Assembly: GCA_030620095.1 (NCBI GenBank)
Contig: JAUTXW010001345.1
Coordinates: 3,010,501-3,074,500 of the forward strand
Direction of reading: 5' to 3'
From: Kuschelorhynchus macadamiae
Lineage: Eukaryota > Arthropoda > Insecta > Coleoptera > Curculionidae
DNA: 64,000 nucleotides
The first letter of the stretch is position 1. Every line of letters starts with the position of its first letter. The notes under the pieces are model-generated. The model ran no database searches. It was not told the DNA's origin and saw nothing but the letters and a program-made list of their open reading frames with translations. Of the stretch, positions 55,806-64,000 are shown piece after piece. A program made the position numbers and the translations under genes.

Positions 55806-57492
55806 CCTTGTCGGGGCCGTTATCGGAGACGGAGATAAAGTCACGATCAGACAGCTAGACGACAACCCAGGAATTTTGCCGTTAAAACTAGGACAAGCAA
55901 AACTTAAAGAATACACCTTCACACTTATACACTATTATGATTTAAATCCCATTATAGTACAAATTAACAAATTACATTATAAATCACAAAACATAACCAA
56001 CTCCTTAATTACTCACAAGGAATATTATGCTGAGTCGACTAATTATTTAAAAATATTAAAAATTACACAAGATAGGGTAGAAAACAAATTAAAAGAAATT
56101 ATACCTCATCCTCAACGAAATAAAAGAGGCTTAGTAAATATAGTAGGCTCTGTTTTCAAAGTAGTGACAGGAAATTTAGATGCAGCCGATGGCGAACATT
56201 ATGAAAAACTAATAAAAGAGTTAGAAGAAAATCAAAGTAAATTGGCGGAAAACATTCGAGACCAAAACTCAATTTCCTCAAGCGTCATCGACAAATTTAA
56301 CACTACTATTCAACAAATAGGCCAAAATGAAAATCTTATCGAAAATAGAATAAATCAAATTAGCATAATCGTGCAAAAAACTACATATAGGGAAAACATG
56401 CATTTTATTAAAGATATTCTAAACCAAATTATCAATTTGTATGAAATCATAGATCTAATCCTACAGGATATTGAAAACTCGATAGCATTTTCTAAATTAA
56501 AAATTATTCATCCAAGTATAATAAAATTAACCGATCTGTCAAAAGAAATTACGAAAGTTGGAAAAATAGTAGGTTTCAATAGATTACCTTTACCCACTGA
56601 TCTAGAAAATATTTTCCACTATGAAAAACTAATTGAAATTAACTGTTTTATACTAAATAACAAAATAACGTACCTATTAAAGGTACCAATAGTTGCTCCT
56701 TACAATTTTGAATATTATCATTTATATTCTGTACCAGTGGCGCACCAGAGTCTGTTTAAGGTTGTCATACCGCATGATAAATATTTAATTAAAAATCAAT
56801 TACACTACTCTCATCGAGGAACACCATGCCAAGAAATACAGCCCAATCTGTTTATCTGCGAAAATGAAGAATTGAAAGAAATAGACCAATGGAGCCCCTG
56901 TGAAGTTCAGCTGTTACAGCCCAGTACAAGCACCTCCACATGTAAACAAGTTGACGTCACTGTAACACGACCAGTCGCAAACCAACTAGATACTTCTAAT
57001 AAATGGTTACTCATTGTTCCTAAAAGTACAGCCATCGACATAAAATGTTCCCAGGAAGAAGAACATCAGAAGTTACACGGAAGTTACCTAGTTACTCTGC
57101 CGACCGGTTGCCGAGCCAAATTTGATGGAATATCATTAATCAACGACGAGAGTCCAACCAAATTCGAGAAACAGCCAATAATCTTTCCTGATTTTGAAAA
57201 AACGCAGCCATACCTACCACTACTGAACTTAAGCATTCACTTGCAAAAAATTAAGCTAGATGAATTACATGCACTAAAGAACAAGATTTCAAAAAACCAA
57301 CCACGAATTATTTTTGACAAAATCTCAAAATTACCCAGCTTATGGACAATTATATTTTACATTATTTTAATTATACTATGCGGCTATGCATTGTGCAAAG
57401 TGATGGTTCAAAGAAAGTTCTCCAAGAAGACAACCACCCAGCCAGAAGCTAGCCGCCCACCAATTGAACTACCCCATACCAGGTGTAGTTAA
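55806..57492 (+). CDS. env: env-like glycoprotein, open frame (spliced 5' end)
   Basis: Envelope-type protein of errantivirus-like gypsy elements, related to the F-type fusion protein of baculoviruses. The frame is open from the acceptor to 57492 (about 561 residues, without the spliced leader). A furin-type site RNKR (near 56117) is followed by a glycine/valine-rich stretch suited to a fusion peptide. The middle has helical, Asn/Gln-rich sequence suggesting coiled coils. A Cys-containing domain (TPCQEI...FICENEE, WSPCEV, TGCRAKF) precedes a transmembrane segment LWTIIFYIILIILCGYAL (near 57340). A short basic tail follows. Whether it is made or functions cannot be told from sequence. Confidence 0.85.
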
Positions 57493-57495
57493 GTC

Positions 57496-57507
57496 TGAGG
57501 AGGGAGG
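57496..57507 (+). other. Polypurine tract
   Basis: GAGGAGGGAGG stands immediately before the 3' LTR, where plus-strand DNA synthesis is primed. It overlaps nothing; the env stop is at 57490-57492. Confidence 0.85.
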
Positions 57508-57705
57508 AGTTATGTCACGTTCCATCCCCAAGAACTGCTGAGCCAGCGGATCCTATGTCAACGAGGCTGTTATAATATTACGCTTCAGCGGAACCGGGGC
57601 AGTCAGTTAGAAGAAGCCATTTTAAATACATATATTTTGTATTTACAATATTTTGGAAAAATAAAACTTTTTAAAAAGGGAAACCGTCGGTCGTGTTAGT
57701 TAACT
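57508..57705 (+). repeat. 3' LTR
   Basis: 198 bp, same as the 5' LTR except for one base in 'gaaccggggcag'. Followed by the second CACG. Confidence 0.93.
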
Positions 57706-58486
57706 CACGTTATCCAAAGATCTATCGATCATCACTCTCGGGAAATACCGGCCCATCGCAGTTCAGTTAAAAAGGTTTTTCAAAAAACAAATATAAAGCC
57801 TTAAATTTCGGAAAACCCAGAAACTTACCGACCAATAATGCCAGATAAGAGTTATATTTTGTCAGGACTTCCTAGATAGATGTCGACAAAATCCTGATTT
57901 TTTAAAATACATTTCTCAATCTGATGAAATATCTTTTACAACCAAACATAATTGTGATCGTCAGAACATCCAACATTGGTCTACAAATAATACTCATATA
58001 ATCCAAGAAATAAAAAGTCGAGGATATCAGCCAATTCACGTTTGGAGTGGTTTGACAGACGGAAATATATTAGGTCCCATATTTATTGATCAAAAATGGA
58101 CTGGGGAATATTATTTGGTACAAAATGAGGTAGCACAACAGATTGATAATTTACCGGAGAACATTTTAGCTAGTATAGTGTGGCTGCAAGATGGTGCTCC
58201 GTCTCATAGCGTAATTCAAGTTAAAAACTATCTTAATTTGGAATATCCAAATGGCTGGATTGGAAAGGGAGGACCCCCAAACAGTCCGTACTTGACTATA
58301 ATGGACTTTTTCTTTTGGAGGCACATTAAGAATATAATATATAAAACACCATGCGATAATGCTGAAGAGTTGAGACGAAGAATTATAAATACAATAAATG
58401 AGTTAAAAGAAAATCCGGAAATTAATACAACAAATTATAGTATTAGAGTGTACGAAAAATGTGTTGAAAAAATGGCAGACACGTAG
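57706..58486 (+). pseudogene. Mariner-like transposase, part after the gypsy insertion
   Basis: Continues the protein of 50044-50139. Segments: ISENPETYRPIM, QDFLDRCRQNPDFLKYISQS then DEISFTTKHNCDRQNIQHWS in shifting frames (first catalytic region; the usual TDE is SDE), and QEIKSRGYQPIHVWSGLTDG. An open frame to 58486 follows with GNILGPIFIDQKWTGEYYLV, VWLQDGAPSHSVIQVKNYLN (second Asp) and PPNSPYLTIMDFFFWRHIKN (third Asp; the usual SPDL is SPYL). The tail ends EKCVEKMADT. Dead through at least three frameshifts and the insertion. Confidence 0.8.
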
Positions 58487-58699
58487 AGCCATTTTTAGGA
58501 TAATTTAATGTTTGTTAAAGTGTTTAAATAACGTGTTACTTTGTTAATCGTTAGTCTTTTGTTTTATTTAAAAAAAAAACTTCGATATCCTTAAAAATAG
58601 AAAAGTTACAGATGATCGAAATGTGCCTTAGTTGCATGTTTTGACGCCATTTCCTCGCAAACACTTAAAGATAGGTATAGGGTATGCTTTATAAAATAT

Positions 58700-60560
58700 A
58701 CTTGAAACTTCATGTAGAATCAAAATATCCGAAACTATATAGGGCTTTTCATTTAAAAAAAAATATAAGTTAGGTTAATATCTTGAAAAAACATATTTTG
58801 TTTTATTTTTAACAGAAAAAAATTTGCTAGATAATTATGCAAAATGATTTTTGTTTTATTTTGATGTCTTTAAAAAAAACTTACAGCTCATCAAAACATG
58901 GGTCATTTAGAAGTGGATAAAGCCCCTGTCCACCCCAGGTAATGAAATCAAGCAGCAATATATTAAAAAATACTAGCTGGCTCGGCAGACCTTGCTCTAC
59001 CTTTTCCGTTAGATGACGCGATGAGTTTCCAATGAAATTATAAGAATATGTGGCACATTTACGACATCGTCCAGAAATGTTATTGAAGAAAAACATATTG
59101 TTTTTATAGAAAAAATACTCAATAAAACAATACAAAAAATAGTGTTGAAAGGTCTCGACGATCTTTTAAATCTTTTTTTTTTATAGTTCAAAAAAGCTCA
59201 TCAACCAACTATAAAGCAGAAAAAATATACTATATTTTCTTTAAAAGGGCAATGCTTCACTTTTATAATTGCAGACGGAAATCTAAAGAATTTATTAATT
59301 AAAAACTAAATTTTGACACGTCCCTCTTATCACGTATGGGCGTAGCTTACACAAAAATTCTAGTCAGTTACGCCCATACTTGATAAAAATATGTTACAAT
59401 AATCTGAATACAAATATTCAAGGAAATCCAGGAATTTCATGTATATTTTGTTAAACTTAAATCTTTGGAGATATTTACTATACGCATAACTTAACTTTCA
59501 GCTGTTGTTTTCTTGGAAAGATAAGGTTCTTTTATTGCAAATATACATTTAATTAAAACAATATATAAACTATTGGAAATTCATTTCTAATTAATATATG
59601 GTGCCTCAGAATTGTGTTTTTTAATGTAATTCAGCACGTCAAACTATTCTTATTTTTGTTAATAATATCATAAACCCATGGTCCATGATTTCAAAAAGAA
59701 TTTAAATTTGTATAATAAATCGAACTAAAGATTTAGAAAGGAATAATAAACAAATTGTAGTTGCTATTTTCCCTTTGATATTTAAATTTATATCCCATTC
59801 CATTTGCTTAACTGCTAAATAGAATTGTTATTCAAGCGACTAATAGGTTCATTCTGTCTCCAGATTTCAACAGAGGCGTAGAACGGACGATGTAGTCAGC
59901 TTCCGAAGCGAGCGTTTGCCTTTGAAATGTATTTTTGTTGTTAATAAAACAAATGCTTGGGAGAAGATAGTGAAATAAATTTCCTTTTAAAGACATTTTA
60001 TGACTAACAGGAATAAAAAGTTTTATTCTAATTTTAACAAAAATTTAAAACCTGTTTTAAATTAGTTCAGACATTTTAAACTCCAACTACACATTACAAA
60101 GTAGGTAAGAATTAAAATTTCTTAATATATACACAATTTCTGCACAAATAAATGTACTGGGTGCTCTATTAAAAATGAACTCCAGACATAACTCCATAAA
60201 CGTTGATCACATAATTATGAGGAAAAATATTTATGGGTAAATCGACCAAGAGAAATCGCTAGAAAACTATTTTCATGTTTGAAAAATGGCCGCTAGGGTG
60301 CGTAACATCAACTCAAAAATGCAAATGCCGATTTTCTCTTGAATTTTCCTTATTAAGGTTTATTGAAAATATAAGCATTGTATTTTTCAGGAAATATGCA
60401 ACCTTTGCTATTTATCATTATTTTCCTATTTTTAATAATAAAGTGGTGGGGGAAGGTTTTTTTTTCTTTCAAACGTTTATATCTCAGTTTTGGATGGACC
60501 GATTATATTGAACTTGGTGTCGGAAAAAATGAATTTAAGGTTATAAAAGGTATCGAATAG
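58700..60560. other. Non-coding stretch
   Basis: AT-rich with short chance frames. 'ctagctggctcggcagacct' at 58972-58991 resembles a dispersed arthropod repeat that often reads CTAGCTGACCCGGCAGACGT, but it is isolated. A segment at 60468-60510 ('tatatctcagttttggatgg') looks repeat-like. I see no gene. Confidence 0.4.
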
Positions 60561-60612
60561 TCAAATAAAAAATCCACTATTCAAATAAAAAATCCGTATT
60601 TAAATAAAAAAA
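60561..60612 (+). repeat. Short tandem repeat (~20-bp unit)
   Basis: Units beginning 'caaataaaaaatcc' occur at 60562 and 60582, with a partial third ('aaataaaaaaag') at 60601. Confidence 0.7.
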
Positions 60613-60775
60613 GTTGATAATGGTCGTCCGAATCCAAAACGTCGGATTGAAAAACTAACGTCACCAGTTTGTAGGGGAGAAGAAGTGATAATAATGAAGT
60701 GACAATTATTTTCATCTATCGTTTCAACTAAGCCTACAATTTTAGAAAAAAGTAAAAAAAACAAAAATTAACTTT

Positions 60776-61655
60776 TATGGAGTGAGGTCCCTCAAGGTTC
60801 GGTCTTGAGACCTATTATTTTTTTGTTATACATTAATGATATCACCAACCTAAAAATTAATGGAAAACATTTTCTCTTCGCTGAAGACACAAGCATAACG
60901 TGGAGTGATTTTGATACAACGTCTTTACATTCTAATATTTTCAACGACCTTGTTATGATTAAGGCTTAGTCCAATTCCAATCTGCTTTGCTTCAATGTGG
61001 ATAAAACGGTGGCCTTATCTTATAAGGGGACTTTACGACCACTTCAGCTAGTTAACAGCATTATTAAATACGTTGAGTCGGTTAAATCCCTGGGTTTAAA
61101 TATAAATAACAACCTCTGGTCTAAGCATCATGACACCTTAACTAAAAAACTATCCACCGCCTGATTTGCCATTCGATCAGTTTCAAAAGACCTGCTCGTG
61201 TCAGACTTACTTATTTCTCTCTATTGGAATCCCATCTCCGCTATGACCTTCTCTTTTGGAGTTGCTGTACCACCGAGCAATTTCTTAGTATTTTGGTCTA
61301 AATAATAGAGCGCGCTGCGAATACTACTTAAAAAAAAAATGAAATATTAACACTTCTTGCATTATTTATATTAGAAACCGTCAGTTTGATGAGAAAACAT
61401 AGAAACACATTCCCGGAGCGGCCACAACACGTATATCCTACCAGAAACCCTAGGTATGACATATGCATTCCAATTCGTTTCACAGAATTATTAAAAAAAT
61501 CAATTATTTAAAACGCCATAAAACTTTACAATCATCTTCTAGAACGTTTAAAAACTATCCCTGTTTGCACTCAATTTTATTATTAAAAAAACCAAAGCAT
61601 ACCTCATTGAAAGACTTTTTTACTGTGTTAATGATTTTTATAATGAATAAGTCTC
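60776..61655 (+). pseudogene. Jockey-type LINE relic D (RT C-terminal half)
   Basis: Plus-strand reading starts WSEVPQGSVLRPIIFLLYIN (RT motif 4 region, Gly of 'LGP' changed). It continues FAEDTSITWSDFDTTS (FADD changed to FAED), SNSNLLCFNVDKTVALSYKG, TLRPLQLVNSIIKYVESVKS, LGLNINNNL, KLSTA and FAIRSVSKDL. Later blocks match the tail of relic B (38438-39191), including RPQHVYPTRN-type sequence near 61420. It is clearly the same family as relic B, in opposite orientation 22 kb away. Stops and frameshifts are scattered. Confidence 0.82.
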
Positions 61656-61659
61656 ATTA

Positions 61660-61900
61660 AAATGTTTTTTATTTGCTTGTTTACTTAAACATTTTGGGTG
61701 TCATGTTCCAGCTGCGAGCATAGAATTTGAAAATATTTTATAGGGGAATGAACAGTCTGATAGTCCGTTAACATTAATTATTTTTGTTACATATTAGATT
61801 AAAGTTATACATTTTCTTTTTTTTTAATACACTTTAATTACTATATTAGTTCAGTACACTTTTTGTTTAACTTCACTTATTTTGCCTATATAATGATAAC
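61660..61900. other. Non-coding spacer
   Basis: 3' flank of LINE relic D and AT-rich spacer before the hAT end. Confidence 0.4.
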
Positions 61901-61904
61901 AAAC

Positions 61905-64000
61905 AGGGGCGTGTAGTCCATGGAAGCAAGGGAAGCAGTGCTTCCCCAAAAAAAAATTACTAAACATCTTCTAAAATGTAATTTTTGAAACAGGAAACCA
62001 TTAATTTAGTTTATATCAAAAACGCTAAAATATTATCTTAATTATTAAGCCCATAATAAATGCGGCCTTGATTTCTACCGAGCCACAATAGAAATCGAAT
62101 AGAACTTATGCGGGCAGCTAGCTTCTCTGCAGCCGAGTCCTGTATGCTTGATTTCCTGTGAATCGAGCCAGAGGTTATTGAACTTTCCACCGGCTGTTTA
62201 CAATTTTTGCATTTCAATCGCGTGCTTTAAGTGGGGGCGGAAGCTATCATTGGAGTAGGTTCTTTGTTTGAACGGCTATCCGTGTGTTGTGTGATACAGT
62301 ACGTCGCGTCGTGCATGGTGCGATATGGAAGACAATAATACGGACGTGGATATGCAAATACAGTCAGCTTCGGCTGTCGGTAATAACGTTGAAAATGTTG
62401 GAGAATTTAGTAAGAAGAGTGTGTGTGAATGTGTGGTGTGTGTCTTAATAATAAAGGGATTTTCAACATTAAACTTTGCTGATAAGCTTCAAATAATTTC
62501 CAAAGGAAGGGCAAAACCACCTATGAAAAATTTAACCACAAAAATGAAAAACTGTATTAGACATTTTTATCTAGAAAAACAATACGAACAATTTAAATGG
62601 CTAACAGGGTGTGAAAATATAAGTAAATTATTTTGTTTACTTCTTGAAAATGAAAAAGGTCTCTGTAATAAAACTGGTTGTTCCGATTTAAACAATTTCC
62701 ATAAAGCTGTAAAAAGACACATTATGTCCAAAGCGCATTTGCAAGCCGTCATAAAAGAAAAGTCTTCGGCAAAACCAGAATTGAACACACCCTTAATAAA
62801 CAGTTGGAAATTAGTCACCGCCAACACAATGAACTAGTCGATAAAAATAGGCAAATATCAAGAAAACTTATCGATGTTGTGTGTTTTCTCGGACAGCACG
62901 AATTGGGATTTAGAGGTCATGACGAAACAAGGGTTTCTTCAAATAGAGAAAATTTTCAAGATTTACTTTTTATATGATATGATGATCGCTTAAAAAATCA
63001 TTTAGAGCAGTCTAACGTTTTTCGCGGAACGTCGAATCGAATCCAGAATGATTTAATTTCCGCTGTTGCAACTATTATTCTTAAAAGAATTAAGCAGGAG
63101 ATTGGCGAGGCGCGGTTCATTGCTATTGTTCTAGACGAAACAACTGATATCACTAATATTAGCCAATTATCTATAGTAATACGCTACGTTAAAACAGACG
63201 GAAGTATTCAAGAGCGATTTTTAGGTTTTAAGAATGTATCCGAAAATCGTACAGCAGATTACAACGTACAGCAACGTTACTAAAGAAATTAATGGAGAGA
63301 AAAAGTTGGTTGCTCAAAGCTATGATGGAACTGCAGTGATGGCAGGACAATTAGGGGGTCTGCAAGCTAAATGAAACGGGGGACTCAGAAGCAATAAATA
63401 GTTCGAGGGGGTTTTTGGACAGTTTGAAACAAGATTTTAATTTTAATTATTTGTTGAATATGTTTTCAGAAATATTTCCATTTTCCATGTTAAGCCAAAA
63501 AAGAGATGACTCTGGCCTATTTTGGGAGAAAACGATGACGTTAAATGTAGGACCACAAGCCAAGAGTCTTCGAACAGACAAGGTGGGAGATGTTCAAACA
63601 TCATACAGACGCCTCTTTTATGAAATATTCGATCAAATTCAGCAACAAATAAACTATAGATTTAACCGTTTAAATGATTTTAAATTCCTCGAGCTCTGCA
63701 ATTTTGATACTTTAAAAGGAAAAACTTTTCCAGAAGATGCGTTTAAATCTTTTCTTCGTTATGGCCAGTTCTTCGACCGAGTGTTACTGCGATCTGAACT
63801 AAAAGTGATTTACGAAACTGATGACATTAGCGCAAAAAATAACGCTAAGGAACTAATGCAATTTTTAAAAGACAAGAAGCTGGAAGATGCCTACACCGAA
63901 GTGTCGAAATTGTGTGAATTAGTATTGGCAATACCACAGTTCATCAGTAGAACGCAATTTTTCAACACTTAAACGTATAAAAAATTTCGTGAAAAATTCA
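61905..64000 (+). mobile_element. hAT transposon (ZMYM1-like), runs off the window
   Basis: 'caggggcgtgtagtccatgg' at 61904-61923, with 'gggaagcagtgcttcccc' just inside, is the type of GC-rich tip and hairpin seen on ZMYM/TTF-finger hAT elements in animals. A hAT transposase relic follows at 62325-64000 and is cut by the window edge, so the right end is unseen. Confidence 0.72.
62325..64000 (+). pseudogene. hAT transposase (ZMYM1/TTF-finger type), broken and partial
   Basis: ATG 62325 (MEDNNTDVDMQIQSASAVGN). A zinc-finger region, CCLLL-type text with GLCNKTGCSDLNNFHKAVKR and HIMSKAHL, resembles the TTF finger. The frame ends at 62837 but coding continues in others: CFLGQHELGFRGHDE (62885), RGTSNRIQNDLISAVATIIL, IAIVLDETTDITNISQLSIV with the first catalytic Asp (63130), QERFLGFKNVSENR, LVAQSYDGTAVMAGQLGGLQ with the second (63320), and then a deletion. 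The last frame (63415-63972) holds GLFWEKT and EVSKLCELVLAIP. Just before the edge another frame reads ERNFSTLKRIKNFV, the hAT dimerisation motif. Several frameshifts make it inactive. Confidence 0.83.

Larger units (their letters stand above)
50140..57705 (+). mobile_element. Gypsy-group (errantivirus-type) LTR retrotransposon with env
   Basis: Complete element of 7,566 bp: 198-bp LTRs, serine-tRNA-type primer site, gag, pol (protease, RT, RNase H, integrase), env, purine tract and a 4-bp CACG target duplication. LTRs begin AGT and end ACT rather than TG...CA, as in the 17.6/297/ZAM lineage. I find one difference between the two LTRs (CC versus GC in 'gaaccgggccag'), so insertion was recent. 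Gag and pol each carry one frameshift, so this copy is not autonomous as read; env is open. Confidence 0.95.
49826..58695 (+). mobile_element. Mariner-like transposon split by the gypsy element
   Basis: Terminal segments 49826-49883 and 58628-58690 are inverted copies ('ataccctatacctatctt' and, inward, 'caaaacatgcaac'). Between them lies a transposase broken by the 7.57-kb gypsy insertion at 50140-57705. The outermost tips are not clear. Confidence 0.75.

Noticed and set aside
1..64000. tRNA, rRNA or host single-copy genes
   Set aside because: I searched by eye for conserved RNA boxes and recognisable host proteins and found none; a tRNA or snRNA could still be missed without a covariance search.

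Overview
The window looks like a TE-dense stretch of an AT-rich arthropod, most likely insect, genome. The evidence is the mixture of families: mariner/Tc1-like elements, a Transib/RAG1-like transposon, RTE-like and Jockey-like LINEs, a Penelope-like element, hAT transposons, and an errantivirus-type gypsy element with an env gene. Short introns of 58 and 64 nt also fit an insect. I cannot name the species; a beetle is plausible but unproven. I found no convincing host gene, no rRNA or tRNA gene and no CRISPR array. Almost every recognisable coding piece is transposable-element derived, and all but the gypsy env are broken.

Layout. 1-4040 is anonymous AT-rich DNA with diverged duplicated blocks. 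4043-6468 is a mariner-like element with ~490-bp terminal inverted repeats (TIRs). 7512-9735 is a 5'-truncated RTE-like LINE on the minus strand. 11971-14257 holds a decayed, intron-containing, transposase-like orphan gene. 14500-16135 has two mariner relics. 16140-18965 is a rearranged Jockey-type LINE interrupted by a GAGAC-rich non-autonomous transposon. 19071-24489 is a Tc1-like element split by a 4.1-kb Transib/RAG1-like transposon (19511-23604). 25065-28853 has tandem repeats, a mariner relic and a mariner whose TIRs contain the start of its own transposase gene. 30380-32165 is a Penelope-like element. 32615-34799 is a hAT relic. 36045-41800 contains three LINE relics and a mariner relic. 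42046-49420 is mostly anonymous, with a MITE, LINE and hAT-like ends, and Tc1 and mariner relics. 49826-58695 is a mariner split by a 7.57-kb gypsy/errantivirus element (50140-57705). 60776-61655 is another LINE relic, and a second hAT runs from 61905 off the right edge.

The window is best read as a stratigraphy of insertions. Transib is younger than the Tc1 it entered. The GAGAC element is younger than its LINE. The gypsy element, with only one difference I could find between its 198-bp LTRs, is the youngest clear arrival and sits inside an older mariner. The gypsy copy keeps LTRs, primer site, a canonical -1 slippery heptamer, an env splice acceptor and a full-length env frame, but gag and pol each carry a one-base frameshift.

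The observations most worth a second look are these: the RSS-like ends (CACATAG, 23-bp spacer, nonamer) of the Transib element together with its RAG1-like catalytic motifs; the two mariners with very long TIRs; the in-phase env splice architecture of the gypsy element; the GAGAC element with its target duplication; and the orphan transposase-like family at 12.3-14.1 kb.
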